Of a DNA stretch of 64,000 nucleotides, positions 20,008 to 32,500 are shown in pieces. The notes beneath the pieces were generated by a model. The model searched no databases and was not told the DNA's origin. It was given only the letters and a program-made list of their open reading frames with translations. The stretch is from Rotaria macrura. Lineage: Eukaryota > Rotifera > Eurotatoria > Philodinida > Philodinidae. Location: NCBI GenBank assembly GCA_900239685.1, contig OENT01000934.1, positions 1 to 64,000 on the forward strand. The letters are read 5' to 3'. The translations under genes were made by a program, and so were the position numbers. Positions within the stretch are counted from its first letter, which is position 1, and every line of letters starts with the position of its first letter.

Positions 20008-20149
20008 TTATTTTTATATTGATTTTATGTCTACATTAAATCTCATTGATGAACTTTCTGCGTTTCTCTAATAATAAATACTAAATTTTTACTTTTTTTT
20101 TTATAAAATTTTTTTGTAGATATATTTTTGAAAGAAATTTATTAAAAAT
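20008..20149 (+). promoter_or_regulatory. Intercistronic spacer: poly(A) signal then trans-splice-like acceptor
   Basis: Only 142 bp separate two same-strand genes. AATAAA at 20073-20078 lies 66 bp after the upstream stop. A pyrimidine-rich run ending in ttttttttgtag at 20119 leaves a 30-nt leader before the ATG at 20150. There is no room for a conventional promoter plus upstream 3' end, so a spliced-leader operon is plausible. Confidence 0.45.
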
Positions 20150-22099
20150 ATGGCAACAAATGAGGTCTCAGAATTACAAATCGATGATAATCATAATTTA
20201 TTAAATGATCAAAATCATGTAAGATAAATACGTTTGTTTAGTGTTCTATCAAGCAAATAGATGATCTGTTTGTTTACTACAATGATTATATTAATTAACT
20301 TACTGTTTTACAAAAGTTACTACTATAGATTATTGAATGAGAAATTGTAGAAAATAAGATTTCTGACTTGTTCGAAAACATATATCTATTATTCTTATTT
20401 TTCATAGACCTTCATGGTTGATGGATTCAGCATATATCTACAAGATACTGTTTACAAATTACTACAGTGTCACTAGCAGAGTTGTGAAGACTGCAATGCT
20501 TCTAGTTAGTAGAGAATTAAATCGATGTCCTCGAATATCTACTCGTTATGGAACAGTAGGAGTAAGCCCATTGCTTCTGATCATTGATTGAATAGCATGT
20601 TAAATCTGTGATGGTAAAAGCTTGCTCATATCGTTAATAAAAGTATTTCTAAAGAGTTGAATTCATCGTTTGACTTCTGTCAATACCAACAACCGTTGGT
20701 CCTAGCAGCATGCAGAATACTACTTGGATATTAAATTCGCTACTAGGTATCACACCATGTTTCAAGGTATCTCTAAGGCACAAGTATTCTATTATCTGTA
20801 ACATCAAAATAACCAATTATCGACATTCTTTTCTTTTTTGCTAACATCTATATCGATGCAGACGAATTGTAAATGCCTGCTGTGTGATGAAGAGAACTAA
20901 TTAAACAACGTTTGCATTCCGGCTTCAGACAGCGTAGAGTTCAAAACCAGTCAATACTATTTTACTAATCGTCATCTCTCGATCTTTAAATATTATAGAC
21001 AAACACATTGTTAACATTTTGACTATGTGAAAGAACTATTTTTAATATTTGAACATAGAGCATGACTAATATTCTTTTATATGCCGAATCAAAAATGACA
21101 CATCAACAAGCCATAGATGAACTAGGTAATCTTATTTTACGTGCTGATATGAAACCACAATTCGTTGAATGTATGTTAAAATTATTAAAAGAACTTTTAC
21201 CCTCTGATAATACATTACCGACAACAATCGATGAGCTTTTTAACTCGATGATGTCATGTAAATATAAAATGACAAGGTTATAATATTTTAAAAAACTATC
21301 GTTCGTTATTAACAGTAGAAAATGACCCACGTGTTGCACAATACATCATAAGACATCGACAACATCCATACTTTTTATCAGCAACATCTGATACATATAA
21401 TCAAATGTCAGATAGATCAATATATGTTGAAAGTTCATCTACAACACAACGTTCAGATGGATTGAATCTTTTAGCACAAACATCATATCTACTTTTACCC
21501 ATGAATAATTTTGACTCATCATCAAATTCAGATGATGAAAATGACAGCGATAATATATTTACACATAATATCAGACTACGACAATATCGACGACCAGTTA
21601 TAGAACTAGCAACAGGTAATATCAATATTCTTTATTGCAATCGATGGAACATTTCAATTTAGAATTTAATCATGACCATTCGATAGCATTACCTTTCAAC
21701 ATACATAATAATCACACTCTATTATTTGACCAAGGATCTCAATCATCATCTAGTCCAATAGATCCGTCGATCTTTTTTCGTAGATTTGAAGATGTAATAA
21801 TTGAAATACCGACAAAAGAAAAGCAACAGCAAATACTTCATAGTTGTTTTTTTAATGATCTATTTTCTTTTATAGTCTACATCGATAACATCGACTGACG
21901 ATCAAGATACCACATCCTGTTATTCAACAACAAATGATACGAAACTGCCATGTTGTTTTGTAAATAAATTTATGTACAAAGAAAAATGATTTCTTGATTT
22001 GTTTTTTTTTTCGTTTCGTTTCGTTTATAATAGGAAATCAATGGATATGATCTACTTAACGATCATGAGCGACGTCAATACAATGATAAGTGGCATTAG
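20150..22099 (+). CDS. Unrecognised six-exon protein, 282 aa
   Basis: Exons are 20150-20218, 21059-21257, 21316-21615, 21663-21793, 21876-21959 and 22034-22099. The sum is 849 nt and every junction is in phase. No conserved domain is recognised. Exon 2 encodes a helical segment (ADMKPQFVECMLKLLKELLP followed by SDNTLPTT) that resembles N-terminal segments of some transposon-derived proteins, so a domesticated element is possible. The middle is Ser/Asp/Glu-rich (SSSNSDDENDSDN) and the end is hydrophilic (HERRQYNDKWH). No signal peptide or membrane segment is seen. Intron 1 (840 nt) is much longer than the rest (47-82 nt). The model rests on splice phase and codon openness, not on homology. Confidence 0.6.
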
Positions 22100-23583
22100 T
22101 AGCCATGTTTGATTTGATATGAAACTTAATAGTTTTGTTCTCTTGTGTTTTTCTTTCCTTACTTTTTCAAGTATGTAACTATGGTTTTTGATAGATTGAA
22201 TTTATATTGAATAAAGAACGTATGTAAATAAATAGAAAATGGAGGCTGTTACTGAAACAACAATGAATATCCATAGTAACAAAAAAAAACACAATAAAAA
22301 ATGCTGAAAAAACTGTGTTTCATGAAAGCATCATAACAGAGCATAATCTCATCACATAAACATTCGGCGATTCTTCTACAAATCGACAACACCCTATATA
22401 CTAATTGATCTAATTGACAGGAGACATCAAAGAGAGTGGGTGTTACTGATCTAGAGAAGTACCAAATGTTATCTTAAGTGATTTGACAAATGTCACATGC
22501 ATTCATTTTAATTTTTTCATGTCATTATCTATTCTTTCTGTTAGCTGGATATCTCCCACGTGCACACTAGAGTAAGAAAATATTAGAGATTTCGCATACG
22601 AGCTTAGTTTTTAATTATATTTCATGATCACTAGAGAGCGAACAATCATTGAAATACGATTCAAAATGATGGATCGTAGTTATTTCCTTGTTTGTATCCT
22701 ATTTGCAAATTACACATACATATGCGATACTTGATAAAAAAAATTATTGTTTCTGAACTATCATAATTTTAAAGTTCATATCGTATCTGAGCTAGCTTAT
22801 TGCGTAAAGATCAAGAGAATAATAGAAATATGGTTCTTTCTTTAGTGTTTATATAAGACTGTAATGATATTTTCAGTCAAGTATAATTACTGATATCTAT
22901 AAAAACAATTGAATTATTAACTGATAGTGAATACTCTACTTCAGTCAAACATATTTACTTATATAATGTATTGCTTGAAAGATTTATGAGTATCACTGAA
23001 ACCATCGTACAGCAGTGGGGCGCCACCTATGGATTCTTTATTTATGGACTAAGATCAATCAACTAATGGTTGACTTTCTTCTTTTCTGATCTGTCTCAAT
23101 AGTAAAACAATTTTGAGGTTTTGAACTTAGTATTGTAGCTAGGAAATACTGTATGATATTCTTTTCCAAAAAAATTCATCTACAATTGAGAATGTTATTG
23201 TTAAACAGGTTTGTGAGAGTACATCAGATGATACACATTTCTATTGATGTTATTCTTGTGAATTATTAGAAATTCATCAAATTTATTTCATCAATTTTCC
23301 TACTGGGTAAAATGAGTTCCTGCAGAAAGTAAAAACTTCTACATCTAAAGGTAATTGTATTAATCTTCAAAAAATTAATAAACATCTTTGTAAATCTGTC
23401 TTCTAACCATAGGCTTTATGGTGAGTTAGTAGTCAAGAAATGAAAAGTTCCATCTTCTGAGAAAACATATTGATATTTAATTTTTTCGACTTCAAATATT
23501 TTTACTGTCAAGACTGTCTCTATTCAATATTGTGTACGTTCTTGGCTATTTCAGTTTCAGAAAAGCATTCTACTTCAAAAAGA
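22100..23583. other. Intergenic, no gene seen
   Basis: AATAAA at about 22210 is a likely 3' end for the preceding gene. TGTAAATA at 22223-22230 fits the Pumilio consensus but lies just after that signal. The last 40 bp before the AIFM3-like ATG contains two AG acceptors after pyrimidine runs (23554 and 23560), so the first coding exon may be joined to a leader or an upstream untranslated exon. Confidence 0.45.
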
Positions 23584-26500
23584 ATGGATACAATTAGATC
23601 TGTCTTGACAGCCATCACAGGTAGTGAGCTAGATAGTGTTGCACCTGCACCAGCCAATGAATTGATTCGTCAACCATTGTGTAAAGTGGATGAATTAAAA
23701 AATGGACAAATGAAAGAATTTGATGTTAGAACATCAACTTATAATACAAGTATTTTACTTATCAAACAAGACAACCAATTCCATGCTTACTCAAGTAAAT
23801 GTTGTCATTATAAGTTACCATTAGCAAAAGGTTTGATAAGCATTTCTTCTTGTTTTGCATATATATAACATGCTTAGTCGACACAAATTACAATTAGGTG
23901 TCTTAATTAATAATCGTCTTCGTTGTTTTGCACATGGTGCATGTTTCCGTGTGGACACTGGTGATATTGAAGATCATCCGGGCCATGGTAATCTACCAAG
24001 TATGTTTATATCGTTTGATTAAGTTTTGTGTCGGAAATCTCATGAATGTCTTCTGTTCTTCTCTTCTTGTTCACTAGAATATAATGTTGAAACTGTCGAT
24101 GATCAAGTTGTATTAGTAGCATGGAAACACGATCTGGAAAAAATGGAACGTTCAAAAATACCTGAAGAATTGGAGATAGAATCGAAACCAGTTGTCGCTA
24201 TTATTGGAGCTGGAGCTGGTAAATATTCTAGAAGAATATCGCCACTAAATAAACATCTGTGAGGAGTAGAACAAAGAATCATAAAGTTGTCTCTAAGGTA
24301 GTCATGCACATATAAGCTAGACGGATTTGTATTTGTCTTCATGAAAATCATGTAAGTCTTCTCAATTAACATTAAACTATAAGAATATATTTAAATGAGA
24401 AATAAGTCGTTTCACTGATCATCTATTTTAATTCGACAACATCGAGACTATTCATCGTAGTCTTGATAGTACTTTGAAAACGTTCACAATTACTTTTTGA
24501 ACTCTATAAGATACTTTAATATGTTAAAAATCAATATGAAATAGTAAGTCTTTTTTTTAGATATTATTAGAATAGATAAATACTTAGCATGGAAACTGAA
24601 ACAAATCGAAAGAAACAGTAGTTTATTTAAGAACAATTGCGATATTCATGACAGTCAATAGTTACTTTTCTTTTATATAAGTACTGTTCAACAAGAAAAC
24701 ATGCTTGCGTCTCACTTTATCATTGAACTGATATTTTATTTTTCAATAGAATTCGATGTGATCAATACAAAAAAAAGATCTTAAGATTTGTCAGTGTTCA
24801 TTGTCCTTCGTAGACTATAGGAATTGAACTCAATAGTTTATCAGTGATAAAACATTGATGAGCATGTGAATTTTACAAGATTCATAAGTGAACTTTGATC
24901 TACAATTAGACTTCAGGGATATTAGATTGCTATTTTTATCTCCAGTCAAATGCAAATTTTATCTTTGAAATATTCAATACCTAAAGATAATCATTTGTCA
25001 TCAGGAAATATAAGAACCTAGTATACTTTGATAGAAGTATATCTTTCTAAAACTTGAAATGTCATAGTATTTGATAGTATACGAGATCTATCGATGTGTG
25101 TAATACAAGATACAATTGTTGACGTTGAATATTTTTGATTTTTGTATATAATCTAAGTGAGATGAAAAATTGAACAGATTTTTGAGAACTCGAGCAAGAT
25201 AAGTCTTGTGAATAAATCATTACATTCTTTTACTACTCTTGTCAGAAACTATATTGATGAGTAAAACATTCGTTCGGTTGTGGAAACATATTTATGTATC
25301 AGTTATAAATCAACAGAAAAATTTCAATGTTTCATATTTATGTTACTTCTTATGAACTTTTGCAGAGACTGAATAGAATGACGTTCAGTTTTGAAAGTCA
25401 AACGAAGAAATGATTCCATAATCTATTTTTATTGAATCAGAGATTTAAATAAAACTTATAGATTACTTAAACTGATTAGATAGAATATGTTTTCGATTGA
25501 CAGTCAGAACATTGCCAAAATTTCTGTTGTCATTTTCTAGAATCGTAACCTACTTCACTTTTTGCATCACTGGAAAACAAGCATTGCGTTACATACTCAC
25601 TGCTTCATGATTCACTCTAGTAAAGAAAAAGACTGCGAACATATATCATCAGATTGGATAGTTTCTTTCACCATGCTTGCATTCTACAGATCAGGAAAAA
25701 CAAGGAAGCTATAAATTTTAGACTATAAAAACGTTTTGATAATTGACTCTAAGATGATGATTAACCAATATTTTACCTCATGTGCATTTACTAACAATAC
25801 TTTTGTTTCCCTACTTTATCAGGTGGTTTTACATGTGCTGATATGCTTCGACAAAATGGTTTTCGTGGTCGTATTATTTTATTCTCACGTGAAGGAACAT
25901 TGCCTTACGATCGTGTATGATATTGAATTTCTAAAAAAAGAACCAAACATATTAAAATCAATTGAATCTATCTATCTATCTATATATATGTATGTATCTA
26001 TAGGTTCAATTATCGAAACAACCATTAAAAAACCCTCAAGATTTACTTCTTCGTGATCATCTTTACTTTAAAAAAGCTAAAATTGATTTAATGCTTGACA
26101 CTAATGTTACACATATTAATTGGATTTCAAAAAATTTAACATATCAAACATTAGGTAGACAAATGAAATCCGATCAATACGATTATCTAGTATTGGCAAC
26201 TGGTCTACGATCACGACGATTACCATCAACCATGCCTGGTGTTAATCTGCGAAATGTTTTTTACTTACGATCTATGGAAGATGCCAATAATATTGTTAGT
26301 AAGTATTTGGAAGAAACATGAAAACAAAGTAAAACTGAGATTTTCTTTTCATGTTCAACTAGATAAAGTTAAATCAGCAGAATCAAAAAATATTGTTATA
26401 ATTGGAGATTCATTTATTGCATTGGAAATATGTGGATGGTTAACAACAGGTTTAGGTTGGCCAACTGGAAAACAAGATGATGATGAAAAGAAAAATGTAT

Positions 26501-29414
26501 CAGTTGTTATGCTTTTAAAAGCTCCAATGATTCGTATGTAAACGATAATTGACTAGTTTCAATCAAGGTAATTGATACTCGAATATTTTAAGGTATCTTT
26601 GGTGAGAAAGTTGCCTGTGCTTTACAGAAAGTTCACGAAAAAAATGGAGCCAAATTCTATCCTGAATCGACTGTTACAGAATTGACAGTACGTTGTTTGT
26701 TTAAATGTTGTTCTGTGTCTTTTCTATTTGATTCGATTTGAAATTTGTTAGGGTGAAAATCATATTGTCAAATTTGTACAGTTGGCAACAGGCGAATCGA
26801 TTCCATGTGATTTGGCGATCGTTGCTATTGGTAGCGAATCGTGTGCTGAATTACTCAAAGATTCACCCATCGAAATGACAGAAGATCAATTTATTCGAGT
26901 TAATGATCGTCTTGAAACATCTGTTGACCATGTTTTAGCTGTCGGCGATATTACTAAGTATCCATTAAGAATATTCAATTTAGATGAAGTTAATTGTCAA
27001 CATTGGCAAATGGCTTGTTCGAGTGGTCATCAAGCTGGTAAGAATGGATTTCATCTATGAAACGAAATTAACTGTTAATATCCCTGGAACTAATTCAATA
27101 GAGTTGATGTTGAGTTAAAGATGGGATTCATTTGTGAATTCTGATTATCACATTGATAGTATGGTTGAATTTTGGTAATATTATTGCATTGTGGAGGTCT
27201 ACAGATTAGGTCAAACTTGGTCAGTTTGTCTTGTGTGGAATAAAAAGTGAATTTCTTGTTGTTTAATTTATTTTTCGCTTCTATGTTGTTATTTAATTTG
27301 TATAAATCGGGAAATCTACTTATTATGAATGCGTTTTGAAAAGTGAGTCAATACGAACGATGTTATTCAACTAGATGTTTGTTAAAAATGAATATTCTCT
27401 TATTGAAATCAGATCTTTTGTTTTTATAGAATCGTGTGATTACAATTCGCATTGATTTTATTCATCTAATTGAGAATGTTTGAATCTGATTGTAGATTCA
27501 AAATGATTGATTTTTAGATTGTAGAATATCGTCTAAAAGAAAATCCATTGTAGAAGTTACAAGTCTCTAGTTTTTTATCGATACGAAAATTCAATGAGAA
27601 AGGATTAGGAAGTTTTTCTTTTGACTTTTTTATAATTTCTTATCCAATGTTTAGTCTTAGAATTGTAATACTTACTTATGGGTTTGAATCAGAGATGGGA
27701 TCGGTTAACATTTTTGTCCAACCGAACTAACTGTAATCGAAAAAATCTTTAACTGATCGAATTTCAAAAATTTCATAATTGAATAAAGATTGGTGAAAGC
27801 GAAGCTTATCTTTGGTTAATTAGAATGTTGCTGTTTCATAAATTAGCAACAAAAAATCGACTAATAGCAACTGTCAACAATGTACATTCATTTAGTACTA
27901 TCAAAGAATAAAGATTATTTATTGATTCCCTTTACTGTATCCTAAATTTCTTACCTCTCACCGCAAATTTTAAAAATATGTATGAGATAATACGAGAAAC
28001 GAGCAACGACTAATTGTTCTACTAGTACACTCTTGTTTTCTTGTTGTGTCTCACTGAAAAAATCCATCGAACTCTAGTCAAAAGATTATGTTGATTATTT
28101 CTAATCGAGTCGAATGTAACCGACTGAACATTATTAAAAATCTCCAACCGAATGTCGATTGGTTCGGTTTGATTAAAAATAGAACTGATCCTAGTTCTGG
28201 TTTGAATGTGAACAATAACTCTACTGCTACTTAGCGATGAACCAGATACAAATTAACAGTAGTAAAGCGTTAAATATAAAGGTGATTGGAACTGAAATGA
28301 CATTCGTCTGGTTTCATTTTAGTCCATAGAATTTTCAAGTTGTCAATAGAATCGAGTACTATCGATTTTGATTCATTTATGTTAGTCAATGAGCTAACAA
28401 TTGATAGGTTATGTCATTGAATGCTATTGAAATATTTTATCATTTGTACGTAGTTTACTATCATCCATGATCGATTTAGTTCCTTACAATCTATATTTTA
28501 TAGTTGAAACGATAACAGTATAGAGGAGGTCAAAAAACATCATTGTTAGTGATGGTCTCTGTCTATACCGAAATAATTATCTGTAGCCTTCGTTTCTCTT
28601 CATACCATTTTAAAAATAAATCTCGACAATTGATCTATGATCATGATACTACTGTAGACTAATGAACTGTCATTGTTGTATCACTAATTAAAATGCGTGA
28701 TCAAGTAAAGGATCTTATTAACGATGAAATCTTCGTTTAATAATATTGTTAGTTCAATGAATAGGTTTCCAAGGAAAAAGAAAAATAACGAAACTCCAAA
28801 ACATGTATGCTGTATTTCATTTACATCTGATCTATTTTCTCCAGTCTAATAGTATTGATATTGATGCCGAAATCGAAAGAATTATAATCGTGTTTTGAAT
28901 GTACAACATCATTGAAAATTTTGTCTCCTAAAAATCGATTCGTATGAGCTAAGCTATCCAACATTATCAAATCTATATCTTGTGTTTTTTTCCAATATTA
29001 TCATTACATGCATGTGAGTCATTAATGTTTCTCTCGGTCTATTTAGCTGATACAATTTTGCATCACTACCTTGGTCAAACAAAAGGTGGTTCACGTCCAT
29101 TGAAAACAGATTTCTATACTACACCATTCTACTGGACAACACAAAATAGTACAACAACAATTCGCTATACGGGCTATACTCGTGATCCAGATAATGTCGT
29201 TATTCATGGTGATCTTGATGATGAATTTAAATTTGTTGCCTTTTATATTGTTGACGGCTATGTTCGAGCTGTAGCTCAATCAAAATATGATCCATTGACG
29301 TGTGAAGTTGCCGAAGTGTTTCATCATAAGAGAAATATTCGTAAAGAAGATATTGAAAACGATATCTATGGTTATCGAAAATATCTTGACTTTAAAACAA
29401 AAAAAAATGAATAA
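23584..29414 (+). CDS. AIFM3: Apoptosis-inducing factor 3-like Rieske/FAD oxidoreductase, 598 aa
   Basis: Exons are 23584-23830, 23898-23999, 24078-24218, 25823-25914, 26004-26298, 26363-26533, 26593-26687, 26752-27037 and 29047-29414 (1797 nt, in frame). An N-terminal Rieske [2Fe-2S] domain has ligands C73-x-H75 and C92-x2-H95. Next is a pyridine nucleotide-disulfide reductase: FAD motif G160-A-G162-A-G-G165, the LPYDR...LSKQPL segment, ATG loop, a second nucleotide motif at 307-312 and the closing AVGDI FAD motif. An AIFL-type C-terminal domain follows (IRYTGYTRD, DDEFKFVAFYIVDG). Vertebrate AIFM3 is mitochondria-associated and its overexpression is pro-apoptotic. The NAD-binding GxGxxG is degenerate, G307-D-S-F-I-A312, losing two of three glycines; many invertebrate relatives have GSSFIG, so only the last change is unusual. 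Introns 3 and 8 are 1.6 and 2.0 kb; the rest are short. Confidence 0.95.
27682..28207. mobile_element. hAT-type MITE, 510 bp, perfect 8-bp TSD, in AIFM3-like intron 8
   Basis: The element is 27690-28199. The left end reads cagagatgggatcggtt and the reverse complement of the right end reads cagaactaggatcagtt. Both then continue through ATTTTT to (A)ACCGAAC. The 8-bp direct repeat gtttgaat lies immediately outside each end (27682-27689 and 28200-28207). No coding capacity. It explains part of the unusual 2-kb length of this intron. Confidence 0.8.
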
Positions 29415-29537
29415 AGCATTTCCATTCTTTCTATTTCTTTCATTTATGTTGAAAATTTCAACTTTTCCGCTTTGTTTAGATCACTTTTCTAATAAAAATA
29501 AATCATTTATTTGACAAAACGCTCTTTTTATCTATAG
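29415..29537 (+). promoter_or_regulatory. 123-bp spacer between AIFM3-like and RIG-I-like genes; operon-type junction
   Basis: Two AATAAA signals (29491-29496 and 29497-29502) are followed by ttatttgac and then a pyrimidine-rich run, ctctttttatctatag, that ends exactly at the ATG of the next gene. The spacing suits 3' end formation plus spliced-leader addition. A 5' untranslated exon spliced from within AIFM3-like is the alternative. Confidence 0.5.
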
Positions 29538-32500
29538 ATGAACAATGTCAAAGAAATATATCAAAATTTCCGTTGTGAAAAGTGTAAACGACGTTTAGAT
29601 AAGCCTCTTGAATTAAAATGCAGGCATGCTATTTGTCGCAATTGTCTTGAAAGTAAATTGATGTACTTGTTTGATGTTTGTTTTTCAAAGTAAGAATTTC
29701 CTATTAAGCTATTCTTCGAAATCATCCTACAGATGCTTGCTGTCCAACGTGTCGTCAATCTCTTGGTGATTATCAAATCGAAAATTATACATATTTAAAT
29801 CCAAATCATTATATATCTCGTCTTTTATCGACATTTACTGATGTTAATCAATGTGCAACATGTAACGAATTTACAACAGTTAAGGCATGTTCAAAATGTT
29901 CACAAGATCAGTGTGATTCATGTCAAGATAGACATATGGAATCCCATTTAGTAGTTAAAAAACAATTGATTAAAGATTCGGATTTATCAAACGAAGAAAT
30001 GAATATTCTTGAATCAATTCGAACTTATTTAAACAAAACCGAATTCGAAGATTTGATTCAAATAGCAAGGCAATATCTTAATAGTGCAATATTGAAAGAA
30101 ACTTCTACGATTGCATCCACTAATGTTGATGAATTAACAGCTAGTTTTGAAAAGACATCCATTGTTTCAGAGTTAGAAAATTATGATTGGTCGAAACACG
30201 AACAATTCACTGAAAATGATATCATTAATGGTACACCAGAGCGTGTGCAACGTTTACTTCGGCTCGGCTTCACTCCTCGGTCTTATCAAATACGAATGGC
30301 ACGAGCCGGGTTACAAGGAACTAATTCCCTTATCTGTCTTCAAACTGGTGCTGGGAAAACATTTGTAAGAGCACCGTTATTCTTCTTATTTAAAATCATA
30401 ATGATGAAGAGAAAGTCTTCATGCTTAAAATTGAGTGAAATGATCCGTAGTTGTCTTAGAAATTTTTGTACACGTACAATTATATCATCAAACTTATCTC
30501 AGATTTACGATTTCAGTTGAAAAGCAAAACACTTCATGAAGACTATGCGTTTCTTGACATTTTCAAATGAATCTGAAGAGATGACCATTCATTGAATATG
30601 TATGCCGAAGGATTTCATTATTTGAATCTTTGTAAAGAAAAATGTTTGAGTTAAGATAGAAATCTTGGTCATCGATATGGCCACAAAATTTAGATACCAC
30701 GCACTTGTCTAGGATAATCAGTTAAAGTATCGTAAAAATATTTTGGTTATGTATCCAAATTTTGAATGGAACTGCACAAAAATGTTTCTTATTTCTCCAT
30801 AATATTGTCGTGTCGTATAGACGGAATCTACAGACGAAATAAGAGCTTCGGTGAACCTTTTTATGAAATTGGACTGGAAAACTCAATCATGGATGAAATT
30901 TTTGTTTTTAAGTGTACATGTGACAGAAACCAATTCTTCTTTTCACTTGTTGAATTACTAGTAACGAATCCACAACTTTTTTATGCGACTGACATTTGAT
31001 ATTCCAACCGACTAACAGTATGTTCAATCATCAACTAATGCACCCTGACAGTATACGAGTAAAATTCAAGGATACTTTTCTTTTTAAATTAATAGAAACA
31101 ATAAAAAATTTCATACGTGCATAGTAGGAACTCAACGATAATGATACCGCCGACCATGCGTATAACATTTGTTGATCAGTTTCAAAATATTCGTATGACG
31201 AACGACGATCACAAGAGATAGGCTATTGGATTGTTCTTGGTACTTTTCATTAGAGACATCATTTTTTTTTAAATCCATAAAATGTTTCGTAAAAATAGAT
31301 TTGATCCGTCTTTGATGCCCAAGAATCACAATCCATAGATGGTTTGTCGTAAAGTTCGATTTCGTTTTTTTCTTCTTTGAAAAATGTTTATTTATCGATC
31401 TTAAAATTCAGCAATATCTTAGAATACTCAATTGTCACAATGATAGAAAGAGTAATTAATCAACGAACTCTATGATTCTATATCGCAATGACAGAACACG
31501 TACTTTAATCTATCTAGGATCGGTTTCTGTAATTCAATTTCTCATAATAGAATAAAAGTGAAACTATTGTATTCAATCGTAATCTACATGGTACTTGAAA
31601 ACTAAATCAAAACTATACCTTCTAGAAATCGCATAGATATTTCGACAAAACTACCTACCTGTATCACAATGCACTACTTTAAAGCTTAGATTATCCGAAC
31701 CTGTTGTACAGTTAAGTCTCTACAAGTTTATTGTACTACAAAATTTGACTACAGTTAGAGTATGACGAAGTTTTTTAATTAGCTTTAATTCTTTCTAGCA
31801 CTATGTCATCTAAATTTCTGCTGACATGCCAATACATAGATCGATAGTAGATTTTTAGTAACTGAAAGATTTTCAAAAATAAGTGAGGCATAGTCTTAGA
31901 GTATCCAACAGTCAGCATGCTTCTTGTTTATTCTACTTCTGATTATTAGTCGACACAAATCAAAAATACACAGATGGCCATATTCTCACGTTCAAAGTTC
32001 ACAAATAACTACGAATAAACATGCAAGACTTTCTGTTATTGTTTAGATAGCTGGAATCGTTGCTAAATATTTTCATATTCGTTCACTTCAAAAACTCATT
32101 GGTTTATCTCGATTTCCAACTACATCGAGTGTAGCAACAAGAAGGTTTAAAGCAGTGTTTCTTGTCCCAATTAAAGCATTAATTGCTCAACAATGTATAG
32201 CATTCCAAAAAGTTTTTATCGATCAACCTGATTCTATACTTAAACAAATTGATAATCAAGCATCAGAACGGTAAATGACCGATTATTTTTATCCATCAAC
32301 GTATTCGTACTTATATAAAACAAAATCTTTGTGTCATTCTTTAGATTTAAAGATCTTTACAATCAATATGATATATTCTTTTTCACAGTGCAAAAATTTG
32401 CTAATTTTCTTGAAGCAAAACATGCTGATTTGACCAAGTTTGATTTAGTTATCATTGATGGTAAGAAAAAAGCTAACATAATGAATTCATGAAAACAAAA

